Positions 15,401-24,152 of a stretch of 30,803 nt of DNA are shown in pieces. Position 1 is the stretch's first letter, and each line of letters begins with the position of its first letter. Source of the stretch: Clostridiales bacterium. GTDB taxonomy: Bacteria > Bacillota > Clostridia > Oscillospirales > Oscillospiraceae. The stretch covers positions 1 through 30,803 of the forward strand of contig JAJQAS010000101.1 in assembly GCA_021203685.1 (NCBI GenBank), given 5' to 3'. The notes under the pieces were generated by a model, which was not told the origin of the DNA, did not search any database, and was given only the letters and a program-made list of their open reading frames with translations. Made by a program: the position numbers and the translations under genes.

Positions 15401-17023
15401 ATGAAACAGAAAATCCTTAATATATCCCATTCTATCACAACGCCCGTGTTCCTGACCATCCTTTTTTTGATGCTGCCGGTGGTTTTTCTCTCCTGCTACA
15501 TCAACTGGAGCTATATGCAAAGCGGCATGGAGCAGGTGGAGGAATCTCATGTCCAGCTGCTGGAAAGCTATATGTCTCAAATCGACCGGGAGCTGGACCT
15601 GGCGGAGAACTATGTCAACTCCATGACCTTCTACAGCAGCAGCACGGTCTATTTGCTGGACCGCAGCTCCTCCCATTTTTACTACTCGGCCAACGCCCTC
15701 CACACGGAAATTGCCAAGACCGCTCTCTACTACCAGTATATCACCGGTTTTTACTTCTACATCCCGGAGAGCGAGTTCCAGTATGTCTATCTGCGGGACA
15801 CCTCGCAACCGGAGGGGCAGGAGGTCATGGCCGAGTACATCACCGGAACCTACGCGGCTCTCTCCCAGGAAAGCAACCAGTGGCAGTATGTTGAAATCAA
15901 TGGTTCGCCCTACCTCATGCAGGGGTACTACTCCAACGGGATCTATGGCGGTTCCTTTGTGGCGCTGAACGCCCTGCCGGAGATAGAGGACGCCGAGGTG
16001 TTTTTTGTAGACGCGGAGCAGGTGGACGCGCTGGAAACTGACCAGGGCGAGCTGCTGCTCACGGCCCAGTCGGAGCGGTGCAGCCTCACCGTCTGCGAGC
16101 GGCTGAACCAGCAGGAGGCCATGTCTTCGCTGCCCTTTTTCCAGCGGTATTTTACGTTTGTCACCCTGTTTATGGTGCTGATGCTGCCTCTGGTGTACCT
16201 TGTGCTGCGGCGGCTCATCATCCTGCCCCTGCGCCGCCTGACGGCGGCCATGGAGCGGCTGGAGCAGAGCGATTTCGACGCGCTCATCACCCACGGCTCC
16301 CGCACCACGGAGTTCGCCCAAATCGAGCACACCTTCAACCATATGGTGGGCAAGATACAGGGCCTGAAAATCGAGGTCTACGAGAAGCAGCTGGAAAACC
16401 AGCGGACCCGTCTGAAAAACCTGTCCTATCAGCTGCGGCCCCACTTTATGATCAACTCCCTGAACATGGCCTATAATATGATTTTAAGCCGGGAGTATGA
16501 CACCGCCGCCAGGCTCATGTGCTTTTCCGCCAGCTATATGCGGTATCTGCTGAAAACAAAGGACGACTTTGTTCCCCTCCAGGCGGAGCTGGCCCACATT
16601 CAGGATTACATCAACATCCAGCTCCTGCGCTACGAGGGGCAGTTTACCTACGAAACGGCGGTGGACCCCTTTGTGGAGGATATTCTCATCCCCAATATGG
16701 TGCTGCAAAACTTCATCGAGAACTCGGTAAAATACTCCATCGGCCCCGACCACAAAACGCTGATTCAGCTGACCGTGGACTACGACGAAACGGACGGCGT
16801 CCCGTGCGCCGTTATCACGGTGCGGGACAACGGCGGCGGCTATCCGGCGTGGCTGCTGGAGGCGCTGGCCCGGCACGATTACGACGCCCTGCGGGAGCGG
16901 GTGGGACTGCAAAACACCATGCTTCGGATACAGATGCTCTACGGTGACCGGGCGGAGTGCCAGTTCTACAACGACAGCGGAGCCGTCAGCCAGTTCCGCT
17001 TCCCGCTGGACGCTGAGGAATGA
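15401..17023 (+). CDS. YesM-type sensor histidine kinase
   Basis: This 540-residue membrane sensor kinase has one helix at about 10-35, an extracellular sensor of about 210 residues, a second helix at about 250-270 (LFMVLMLPLVYLVL), a HAMP-like linker, and the kinase core. The phospho-acceptor is H348 in QLRPHFMINSLN, the His_kinase family motif of YesM/LytS-type enzymes. The ATP-binding domain has the N box ENSVKYS (N441) and the G box RDNGGGYP (D476). It would sense an external sugar or a binding protein and phosphorylate the divergent YesN-type regulator. The start follows CACGAGGT. Transcription may pass through a terminator-like hairpin in its leader (15288-15318). Confidence 0.92.
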   Translation: MKQKILNISHSITTPVFLTILFLMLPVVFLSCYINWSYMQSGMEQVEESHVQLLESYMSQIDRELDLAENYVNSMTFYSSSTVYLLDRSSSHFYYSANALHTEIAKTALYYQYITGFYFYIPESEFQYVYLRDTSQPEGQEVMAEYITGTYAALSQESNQWQYVEINGSPYLMQGYYSNGIYGGSFVALNALPEIEDAEVFFVDAEQVDALETDQGELLLTAQSERCSLTVCERLNQQEAMSSLPFFQRYFTFVTLFMVLMLPLVYLVLRRLIILPLRRLTAAMERLEQSDFDALITHGSRTTEFAQIEHTFNHMVGKIQGLKIEVYEKQLENQRTRLKNLSYQLRPHFMINSLNMAYNMILSREYDTAARLMCFSASYMRYLLKTKDDFVPLQAELAHIQDYINIQLLRYEGQFTYETAVDPFVEDILIPNMVLQNFIENSVKYSIGPDHKTLIQLTVDYDETDGVPCAVITVRDNGGGYPAWLLEALARHDYDALRERVGLQNTMLRIQMLYGDRAECQFYNDSGAVSQFRFPLDAEE

Positions 17024-17028
17024 TGGAA

Positions 17029-17240
17029 TCTGACTATCCCTTTAAATCAGCCGCGCATTTTAGTGGTTCGCGGCAAAAAAGAGGGAGTTCTACTGAAATT
17101 CCACATCTGTCGAATCAAAACGGAACCAGACGACAAGCACTATCCTCTCTTGCCTCCCCTGAAAGGGGAGGAGGGCCGCCGCCTTTAGGCGGTGGCGGAG
17201 GGGTTTTCAGCACAAAGCTGAGTAAAAGAGATAACCAGTT
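17029..17240. repeat. MITE-like element, copy A
   Basis: A 212-bp element with imperfect inverted ends: CTGACTATCCCTTTAAATCA on the left, and on the right the complement of CTGGTTATCTCTTTTACTCA. The inside has strong palindromes (CCCCTGAAAGGGG and CCGCCTTTAGGCGG). No coding capacity is credible. It begins a few bases after the kinase stop and ends 41 bp before the DUF3237-like gene. Confidence 0.7.
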
Positions 17241-17281
17241 AATGGAAACCAAACGCAGCAACACAAGAACAGGAGAAACCT

Positions 17282-17716
17282 ATGGACAAGCAGATCATGA
17301 CCTTTCAAATCTCCATTGACAAAACCCGAATCTCTGACCTGAAAAGCCCCTGCGGGGCGGTGACCATGATCCCCTTCACGGGAAGGGTGAAGTCCGAGCT
17401 GTTTTCGGGGGAGACTTTGCCGGGGGGCGTGGACGTGCAGGTGGAGGACCCCGCCGGGACCCGGCACATGTGCGCCCGGTATATGTTCCGGGGGCGGGAC
17501 AGCGCGGGGGCGGAGTGCCACCTCTTTGTGGAGAACAACGCCTATTACGCCCCGGCGCAGGGGGATTCCCCGTTTATCAGCGCCTGTCCCAAATTCCTGA
17601 CCGACAGCGAGACCCTACGCCCCTATCTGTGCCAGGACCGGTTCCGCGCCGAGGTCCACGGCGCGGAGGGCGGCGTGGAGATCCGGATTCTTGACGTGCT
17701 GGGAGACTGCCCGTAA
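17282..17716 (+). CDS. DUF3237-like small protein
   Basis: This 144-residue soluble protein resembles the DUF3237 beta-barrel family. Visible features are IPFTGRVKSELFSG at 30-43, LPGGVDVQ at 46-53, RYMFRGRD at 66-73 and LFVENNAYY at 81-89. The function of this family is not settled; members often sit with catabolic enzymes. The start follows AGGAGAAACCT. It lies downstream of the kinase behind a repeat element and upstream of the operator-driven glycosidase, so it is probably not part of the latter's transcript, whose promoter is in the following gap. Confidence is good that it is a gene and moderate for the family. Confidence 0.65.
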   Translation: MDKQIMTFQISIDKTRISDLKSPCGAVTMIPFTGRVKSELFSGETLPGGVDVQVEDPAGTRHMCARYMFRGRDSAGAECHLFVENNAYYAPAQGDSPFISACPKFLTDSETLRPYLCQDRFRAEVHGAEGGVEIRILDVLGDCP

Positions 17717-17721
17717 AGGCA

Positions 17722-17785
17722 GGTCGGAAAAGGGGAACTTCCGGTAGGATTCCGGCTGTTTTGAACGGGGGATTTCTTCTATAAT
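17722..17785 (+). promoter_or_regulatory. Tandem GGTCGG/GGTAGG operator plus promoter (glycosidase)
   Basis: GGTCGG at 17722-17727 and GGTAGG at 17743-17748 are direct half-sites 21 bp apart. A perfect TATAAT follows at 17780-17785, 37 bp after the start of the second half-site. The -35 position (TGTTTT) is poor, which fits activator dependence. The same layout recurs at 22202 and 24041. Confidence 0.75.
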
Positions 17786-17840
17786 GGCAGCAGTAAAAGC
17801 CCACAGTGGGCAGCACTGGACTATTATAGGAGGTAAGACT

Positions 17841-19055
17841 ATGTATTCAGAACGCTTTTTCGGAGTAGGAGAGCCGCTCATCCAGCGGGAGGGGGATATT
17901 GGCGTCCCCGCCGCGGCCTATCTGGACCTGGTGAAGGGGATGGGCTGCAACGCCTATCGCTCCTGGATGCACATTCCCGATGTGCTGAAGGACCCCGTCA
18001 CCCCCAATGAGGACGTGGTGGCCATGCACACCAAACTGCTGAACCGGGCCGCAGAGATGGACATCGAAGTCACCGGCATGAGCCACGACTGGTTCCTGCC
18101 CGCCGGATGCAAGCAGAAATCCGGCCACGCCATGCCGCCCCGTGACCTGACCCCCGGCAGCCTCTATATGCAGGCACTGGAGATGCTGGAGCAGAGCTGG
18201 TACACCATGGCGAAGCTGTTCCCCCAGGTCACGATCTGGGAAGTGGGCAACGAGTGGAACCTGAACGCCTTCCTGCACCCGGACGGATTTTTGGACAGCG
18301 ACATGAGCTGCCCCTTCTCCCCGGAGGAAAAGATGGACATCGCGGTGGATATGATGTACTTCTCCGCCAAAGGCGTCCGCCGGGGCAACCCCAGGGCGAA
18401 GGTGGCCTCCTTCTCTCCGGCGCTGAGCACGCCGGGTCTGGGCGGCGGTCTGCCCGACTTCCTGCCGGTGATGTACGGCGTAGCCTGGGCGTTGGATATG
18501 GTGTACAGCCGCATTAAATCCGGCAACTTCTGGTCTACCAACACCGACGATTACTTCGACATCGTGGCCTGGCATCCCTATGTGTTCACCATCAAGCCGG
18601 TGGCCTCGGACAAAGACCTGTTCCTGAACGTGGAGGAGCCAGACAGCCTGTGGTGGAGCTACAACGATGCCGCGTACAAGGTCATGTGCAAGTACGGCGA
18701 CGGCCACAAGCAGGTCATTCTGACCGAGACGGGCTTCACCGACTGCGGCGACCCGGCTCTGGAAGAGCGGTACGCCGCCTACAACAAGAAGATCCTGCAA
18801 ATGGCCTCGGAAATGCCCTATGTGCGGACGCTGCACAACTTCCGGCTGCTCAACGAGGAGGCCATGCTCCAGCGGGCGGGCATCGAGCAGAACCAGATCG
18901 GCGGACTGACCGAGGTGTACTTCGGCCTCTTTACCGACCCCTCCGGCGCGGAGGGCTGCCGTCCCCGGAAGCGGGCGCTGGCCATTCAGGAAATGGCCGG
19001 CGGCACCGGCGACCTGTGGGCGCTGGGGAAGGAAATCACCAAACTGGTACCCTAA
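17841..19055 (+). CDS. Clan GH-A-like glycoside hydrolase
   Basis: This 404-residue cytoplasmic enzyme (no signal peptide) has the marks of a clan GH-A TIM-barrel retaining glycosidase. W-E-V-G-N-E-W-N at 133-140 gives the acid/base E138 at the end of strand 4, and ILTETGF at 293-299 gives the nucleophile E296. RSWMHIP and MSHDWFLP are other barrel-end motifs. It resembles GH39/GH5-type proteins, but I cannot assign the family or sugar. A perfect AGGAGGT precedes the ATG at 17841. It has its own activator-type promoter (17722-17785) and a strong terminator at 19308, so it is probably monocistronic. Inside the island it would trim the same glycoside as the rhamnosidase after uptake by the GPH symporter. 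Confidence 0.8.
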   Translation: MYSERFFGVGEPLIQREGDIGVPAAAYLDLVKGMGCNAYRSWMHIPDVLKDPVTPNEDVVAMHTKLLNRAAEMDIEVTGMSHDWFLPAGCKQKSGHAMPPRDLTPGSLYMQALEMLEQSWYTMAKLFPQVTIWEVGNEWNLNAFLHPDGFLDSDMSCPFSPEEKMDIAVDMMYFSAKGVRRGNPRAKVASFSPALSTPGLGGGLPDFLPVMYGVAWALDMVYSRIKSGNFWSTNTDDYFDIVAWHPYVFTIKPVASDKDLFLNVEEPDSLWWSYNDAAYKVMCKYGDGHKQVILTETGFTDCGDPALEERYAAYNKKILQMASEMPYVRTLHNFRLLNEEAMLQRAGIEQNQIGGLTEVYFGLFTDPSGAEGCRPRKRALAIQEMAGGTGDLWALGKEITKLVP

Positions 19056-19059
19056 AAGT

Positions 19060-19310
19060 TATTAGCTGTTAGCCGTTAGCTGTTGCCGTCAAGCGGCACT
19101 TCCGAAGCTACGCTTCTCCCTGTAGTCAGGTGCTGCAAGTTAAAAGCGAAGCGCGTAAAATAGTTATGAGTGGTTAGCGGTTCGATTTGTACAACAAACC
19201 CAAAGCGTAGAGTGAATCGTTAAGCGCTGCCAAGCTAACAGCCAGGAGCTAATAGCTAACAGCTCGATTACCCTCAAGGGGTACTTCCGACACTTCGTGT
19301 CTCCCTGCCG
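19060..19310. repeat. TTAGC element copy 2 with mini-hairpin modules
   Basis: The left end TTATTAGCTGTTAGCCGTTA (19060) and right end GCTAATAGCTAACAGCTC (to 19264) bound a roughly 205-bp element. Mini-hairpin modules sit inside its left part (19084-19125: GCCGTCAAGCGGC, GAAGC-TAC-GCTTC) and directly after its right end (19266-19306: ACCCTCAAGGGGT, GACAC-TTC-GTGTC-TCCCTG). The interior near 19200 matches the reverse complement of the copy at 27289. Confidence 0.75.
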
Positions 19311-19335
19311 GGGGCGTAAAGCCCCCGGATTTTTT
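19308..19335 (+). terminator. Strong intrinsic terminator after the GH-A gene
   Basis: An 8-bp stem CCGGGGGC/GCCCCCGG with loop GTAAA is followed by ATTTTTT on the + strand. It lies 253 bp after the glycosidase stop and just before the convergent GH78 gene. Confidence 0.85.
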
Positions 19336-19371
19336 ACGCCATTCGGCAGGAATCGTTGGGTGCGGCGGGGT

Positions 19372-22103
19372 TCAAATCCGATACCGCACCCGCCACTGCC
19401 CGGAACCGGCGTGGGCCTGATTCTCTGTGAAAGTCAGCCCGCCGCAGTCCAAAATCTCGCGGGCCTGCACAAGCTGAATCTCGGCGCTGGTGTTGGGGGG
19501 AATGACCGCTTCCAGTGTGACAACATCCCCATTTTTGCGCCACTTGACGGCGATTTCCCCATAGCTGCTCTGGTAGGAAATTTCCGCAGATTCCAAACCT
19601 CCGCCGATTTGGGGACGAATGAAAAAGTGTTCATAGCCGGGCCGCTCCTCATCCAATTCCAGCCCGCCGATGGTGCGGAACATCCACTCGCCAATGGAGC
19701 CATAGGCGTAGTGGTTGAAGGAGTTCATATCGGCGCTCCACATGGTCCCGTCTGGCTTTTTTCCGTCCCAGTGTTCCCAGACGGTGGTGGCTCCCGCCTC
19801 CACCTGGTAGAGCCAGCCGGGGCAGTCCTCTTTCAACAACAGCGCATAGGCTTCTTCCAGGCAGCCGTTTTCGCTGAGGGCCGGGGCAATATGCGGCGTT
19901 CCCAAGAACCCTGTGGTCAGGTGCCCCCCGACTGGGCCAACAGCTCTTTCAGCCCCTGCACTACCTGAGGCTTCCACTCCTGAGGCACCAAATCGAACCG
20001 CAGCGCCAGCACATGGGCGGTTTGGGTGGGGACGGTCAGCCGCCCGTCCGGGGTGAAGAACCGCCGCACGAAGTCCACCGTCAGCCCCTGGGCCTTGCGC
20101 TCCAGCGCTTCGGCTTCTTCCTCCCGGCCCAGGATGCGGAGCATTTTTCCCACCAGCCGGGTGACATGGCAGTAGTAGGCGGCGCTGCAAAACTCGTCGG
20201 GGGTGGCCCCCTTGTAGCTTCCGGGCGCGGCGTCCAGCGCCAGCCAGTCCCCGAACTGCGCCCCGAACCGGAACAGACACCCCTCGCTGTGCCGCTCCAG
20301 AAAATCCAGCCACCGGAGCATGGAATCCATCTGCTCCGCCAGCACCGCTTTGTCCCCGTAGGCCAGGTACAGCGTCCAGGGCAGCAGCACGGTCACGTCT
20401 CCCCAGCCGGAGGCCCCGCCCTGCACGTCCTGGTCCAGCAGCCAGTCCCCCTCCATGTGGCCCGTCAGCAGGTCGGGCACCACATGGGGGACAGCTCCGT
20501 TTGCGAACTGGTCCGCCCGCACGTCCGCCAGCCACTTCCGGTAGAAGGCATCGGTGTTCCTCAACAGGCAGGAGGTGGGGGCAAAGGCCACCACGTCCCC
20601 CGTCCAGCCCAGCCGCTCGTCCCGCTGGGGGCAGTCGGTGGGGATGTCCACAAAGTTCCCCTTCATGCCCCACTGGATGTTGTGCCACAGCTGGTTCAAC
20701 AGCGGATCAGAGCAGCGGAAGGAGGCGGTTTCCTCCATGGCGGAGTAAACTGCCCTTCCCTGGAACTGTTCTGCCGTCAAGCGGCACTTACCCTCAAGGG
20801 GTACTTCTACCCTCAAGGGGTACTTCCGCTGCGCTCCCTGCGGCACTTCGTGCCTCCCTGTCCGGGGCTGCGCCCCTCCCTGGAGCCTTGGGACGCCGGG
20901 CCAGGAGATGATTTGGGCGTATTGGAAGCCGTGGAAGGTGAACAGGGGCCGGAACTGCTCCCGCGCCTCCCCCTTGCAAATGTAGCGCACCCGTGGGCGG
21001 ATGCCCCGGAGGTTTTCTGTGTAGACGTTGCCATCAGCGTCCAGCGTCTCGAAGAACAGCAGTTCCACCTCGTCGCCGCAGGCGGCGTTTTCCACCGTAA
21101 AGGCGCACCACCCCGCCATATTCTGCCCGAAGTCGATGACCCGCTCTCCCGCCGGGGTGGTGAACAGCCGCACCGGGGAGACACATTCCATCTCCCGCAC
21201 CGGGCAGCCCTGTTGGGGTGCCAGTGTCTCCACAGGCTGGGGGACAGGTTCCGTCTCCCGCCAGCCGCTGTCGTCAAAGCCCGGCTCGTTCCAGCCCGGC
21301 TGTGCGAGCCGTGCGTCGTAGACCTCGCCGTCATAAATTTCGCTCTGCAGCACCGGCCCCCGGCTGCCCTTCCAGCCCTCGTCGGTGCAGACCCATTCCT
21401 CGGTGCCGTCCGCGTACCGGAGAAGGAGCTGCCCGCCGAAGGCGGTACGGGTGCCGTAGTTGTTGCGGGTGTGCTTGTAGCCCATCATGCCCTTGTACCA
21501 CCCGGCCCCCAGCATAACGCCCAGGGCGTTTTCCCCCTGCCGGAGCAGAGACGTGACCTCATAGGTCTGGTAGCGCAGGTGCCTGTGGTAGCTGGTCCAG
21601 CCGGGGGCCAGCTCGTCCGGGGAGACGGCACAGCCGTTGAGGAAGGCGTGGTAAATGCCGTGAGCTGTGCAGACCAGCCACGCCTCTTTTACAGGCTTTG
21701 AGAGGGTGAACGCTCTGCGGAGCAGCGTCCCATAGCTCTGCCCGCAGTCCTCCTCCGGCTCGGCGGAGCGGAAGCCGCCCCGCCACTCCTCCGGGGTCTG
21801 AAATGCGGTGACAAAACTCGTCTCCGCCCACCCGCTGCGCTCGTTCCCCGCCGCAGCCCGCACCCGGAGGGTGTAGCGGGTGATGCTTTTCCAGTCCCAA
21901 GCGAGGGGGACGTGGGCGGACTGGCGGCTGGGTACGCTGCCGCTGTCATAGAGCAGCGTTCCGGCCTCCAAAAGCTGGATTTGATACCCTGTCTGTACCA
22001 CGTTGCGCTGGTCGGATTCCAGCGCCCAGCTCAACTCGATCGAATCACGAATGCCGACAGGCTCGGTCAGTCCGTTGACCATCAAATGCGAAATCGTCAG
22101 CAT
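19372..22103 (-). pseudogene. GH78 alpha-L-rhamnosidase, frameshifted, with an in-frame repeat insert
   Basis: The translated pair of frames makes one GH78 alpha-L-rhamnosidase, an inverting enzyme that removes terminal L-rhamnose from glycosides. Catalytic-domain motifs are clear: PTDCPQRDERLGWTGD (general acid Glu), then GHLTTGFLGTP, TTVWEHWDGKKPDG and MNSFNHYAYGSIG. The start at 22103 (MLTISHLMVNG) follows AAGGGGAG. The reading frame breaks at a run of six G (C at 19924-19929 on the + strand). The upstream frame ends in a TGA within four codons, while adding one G would restore SGGHLTTGF. The C-terminal 180 residues are otherwise intact. A mini-hairpin repeat array (20773-20882) adds about 37 residues between SWPG and EQFQGRAVYS. 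No signal peptide. Loss of function, phase variation or a sequencing error are all possible. Confidence 0.85.
20773..20882. repeat. Mini-hairpin module array inside the GH78 gene
   Basis: On the + strand this has GCCGTCAAGCGGCACTT, two ACCCTCAAGGGGTACTTC units, then GGCAC-TTC-GTGCC and GGGGC-TGC-GCCCC hairpins, each followed by TCCCTG. It is nearly identical to the intergenic array at 25600-25715. On the - strand it is translated in frame as part of the rhamnosidase without a stop codon. Confidence 0.85.
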
Positions 22104-22155
22104 AGGAAACTCCCCTTTGTTTGTACTTACAGGAGCCGCGCTCCTGTCTGTCTCT

Positions 22156-22184
22156 ATTTTACCAGAGGGCGGCGCACTTGTCAC
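22156..22184 (-). promoter_or_regulatory. Sigma-A-like promoter for the GH78 gene
   Basis: On the - strand GTGACA and TAAAAT are separated by 17 bp, about 50 bp upstream of the GH78 start at 22103. The tandem operator of the divergent esterase begins 18 bp upstream of this -35 box and could act on both directions. Confidence 0.6.
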
Positions 22185-22201
22185 CGTCCTTTTGCCCAAC
22201 A

Positions 22202-22266
22202 GGTCGGATTAGGGTAAGAGGTGGTCGGGAAAGCGGTATTTCTCCCAATGGTGTTGTTGCTATAAT
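22202..22266 (+). promoter_or_regulatory. Tandem GGTCGG operator plus promoter (esterase)
   Basis: GGTCGG half-sites at 22202-22207 and 22223-22228 are 21 bp apart, and a perfect TATAAT follows at 22261-22266, 38 bp after the second half-site start. The -35 position is poor (ATTTCT). Layout and half-sites match those at 17722 and 24041. Confidence 0.7.
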
Positions 22267-22281
22267 ATGACGCAGTTAAAT

Positions 22282-22454
22282 AAGCTATTAGCCGTTAGCT
22301 GTTAGCTGTTAGTTACGCATTGCAAACCAAAAGCGCAGCGCTATGAACAAAGAGCGGCAAGCTAACAGCTACCATGGCGCTGAAAACAAAAAGCACAGCG
22401 CAAAAGGCCACGAACTTCCAAGCTAAGAGCTAATAGCGAAAAGCCAACAGCTAA
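22282..22454. repeat. TTAGC element copy 3, in the esterase leader
   Basis: The left end AAGCTATTAGCCGTTAGCTG and right end CTAATAGCGAAAAGCCAACAG bound a 173-bp element, with an extra GCTAACAGCT at 22353-22362. It lies wholly between the predicted esterase promoter and its ribosome binding site, so it would be transcribed as 5' leader. Confidence 0.75.
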
Positions 22455-22473
22455 TATAAGGAGGCAAACGAGA

Positions 22474-24027
22474 ATGAGTGAACAAATTATCGCCATCAGC
22501 AGCGGAAAAGTGCGGGGCTACCAGCGCGATGGCATGGTGGAGTACCTGGGCATCCCCTACGCCCAGCCGCCGGTGGGAGAACTGCGGTTCAAGCGGGCGC
22601 GGCCCATTCAGCCCTGGGACGGCGTCTTTGACGCCAGGGAGTACGGCCCGGAGGCGGTGCAGTTCGACGAGGGCCAGTACAAGGGAGCCGAGGACTGCCT
22701 GACCATCAACGTTCAGCGCCCGCCGGAGGGAGAAAACCTCCCGGTTTTCGTGTACATCCACGGGGGCGGCTACAACACCGGCGGCTGCAACGTGCCGCTG
22801 TACAACGGCAAGACCTTCGTGGAGGAGGGCATCGTCTATGTGGCGTTCCAGTACCGGCTGAACGTGCTGGGCTTCTACGACTTCACCACCTACCCCGGCT
22901 GCGAGGACTTCGAGAGCAACTGCGGCCTGTCCGACCAGATCCTCGCCATGCAGTGGATCAACGAGAACATCGCCGCCTTCGGCGGCGACCCGGAGCGGGT
23001 GACCATCTGCGGCGAGTCCGCCGGGGCCGCCTCGGTGGTCAATATGCTGGCCTGCCCCGCCGTCAAGGGCACCTTCCAGCAGGCCATCTCCCAGAGCGCC
23101 CTGCCCAACTGCGTGGTGACCCACGAAATGGCCCGGCGGAACATCGACCTCTTCCTGGAGGGCATGGGCTGGACGGAGGCCGACCTGCCCAAACTCCGCA
23201 CCGACGACCCCTTTACCTTCCTGAAAGGGAACGACTACGTGGCGGAGCATCACCAGTACCGCAACCCCGGTATGTTCCTCCCCGGCCCCATTCAGGACGA
23301 CCTGCTGCCCGTCCGCCCCATCGACGCCATCCGCGGCGGCAGCGCCGCCGGGGTGAAGCTCATCATCGGCAGCAACGCCCACGAGGGCACCACCTTCGTC
23401 CACCCGGAAAAGACCGGTTTCCCCAACAGCTGGAGCATGATCGCCCAGATGTTTGAGAAAAACGGGAACATCGACCACTTTTTCGACTTTGTCCGCTACT
23501 ACCACCCCAACGCGGACGCATGGCTGAAGCAGTTCGACGGACAGGACAAGTTCAGCGCCGCGTCCGTGACCACCGCGCCGGGGCCGGTGAAGGTGGGCGT
23601 GCCGTTCATCAACTTCGGCACCGACTACGCCTTCCAGGTGCCCGCCGTCAAGGTGGCCGAGGGACAGCGCCAGTACACCCCGGACGTGTGGATGTACCGC
23701 TACGACCTGGTGACCAAATCCGGCGAGGCCAGCGGCCTGAAAGCCTCCCACGCCTTCGACCTCCCTGCCATGTTCGGCAACCGGGACTTCCATTTCAGCC
23801 GTTTTATCTTCGACGGCGAGGACGACGCCCTGGTGGACAGCATCATCAATGAGATGCACGGCAGCTGGGTCCGCTTCATCAAGACCGGCGCGCCCGGCGA
23901 GGACTGGCCCCGCTACACCGGGTACAACTGCAAGCTGCGCATCTTCGACCGGGAGACCCGGACCGAGCAGGTGGACCGCACCGAGCTGATGGACACCTGG
24001 CAGGACATCCGCTTCTATGAGGATTGA
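22474..24027 (+). CDS. Type-B carboxylesterase family hydrolase
   Basis: This 517-residue alpha/beta hydrolase belongs to the type-B carboxylesterase family. The oxyanion-hole motif HGGGY is at 96-100, the nucleophile is S182 in CGESAGAAS, the acid is E304 in SNAHEGT, and the base is H426 in SHAFDLPAMFGN, so the triad is complete. The N-terminal YLGIPYAQPPVGELRF is also diagnostic. There is no signal peptide, so it acts inside the cell on an imported ester. AGGAGG precedes the ATG. Its promoter shares the tandem operator with the GH-A glycosidase and the GPH symporter, so the three are probably co-induced. Plausible substrates are acylated or phenolic glycosides, but this is inference. Confidence 0.92.
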   Translation: MSEQIIAISSGKVRGYQRDGMVEYLGIPYAQPPVGELRFKRARPIQPWDGVFDAREYGPEAVQFDEGQYKGAEDCLTINVQRPPEGENLPVFVYIHGGGYNTGGCNVPLYNGKTFVEEGIVYVAFQYRLNVLGFYDFTTYPGCEDFESNCGLSDQILAMQWINENIAAFGGDPERVTICGESAGAASVVNMLACPAVKGTFQQAISQSALPNCVVTHEMARRNIDLFLEGMGWTEADLPKLRTDDPFTFLKGNDYVAEHHQYRNPGMFLPGPIQDDLLPVRPIDAIRGGSAAGVKLIIGSNAHEGTTFVHPEKTGFPNSWSMIAQMFEKNGNIDHFFDFVRYYHPNADAWLKQFDGQDKFSAASVTTAPGPVKVGVPFINFGTDYAFQVPAVKVAEGQRQYTPDVWMYRYDLVTKSGEASGLKASHAFDLPAMFGNRDFHFSRFIFDGEDDALVDSIINEMHGSWVRFIKTGAPGEDWPRYTGYNCKLRIFDRETRTEQVDRTELMDTWQDIRFYED

Positions 24028-24040
24028 CCCTGTCCCATCG

Positions 24041-24104
24041 GGTCGGAAAAGGACAAGTTCTGGTAGGATAATACCTGTCAGAAAACCCGGTAAATCCGTA
24101 TACT
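24041..24104 (+). promoter_or_regulatory. Tandem GGTCGG/GGTAGG operator plus promoter (GPH symporter)
   Basis: GGTCGG at 24041-24046 and GGTAGG at 24062-24067 are 21 bp apart. TATACT at 24099-24104 lies 37 bp after the second half-site start, exactly as at 17722. The region GGTCGGAAAAGG and the following CTGGTAGGATA are nearly the same as upstream of the glycosidase. The -35 position (TGTCAG) is weak. Confidence 0.75.
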
Positions 24105-24152
24105 GTATTCAGCGTAAGCAAAACAACAATATCAAACAAAGGAGAGAAAGAA

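Noticed and set aside
17020..17319. Short + strand frame overlapping the end of the kinase gene
   Set aside because: It translates MITE-like copy A (Gly/Pro runs from palindromes) and has no separate ribosome binding site.
22423..23859. 478-codon - strand frame opposite the esterase
   Set aside because: The + strand has a complete catalytic triad; this frame starts and ends without signals.
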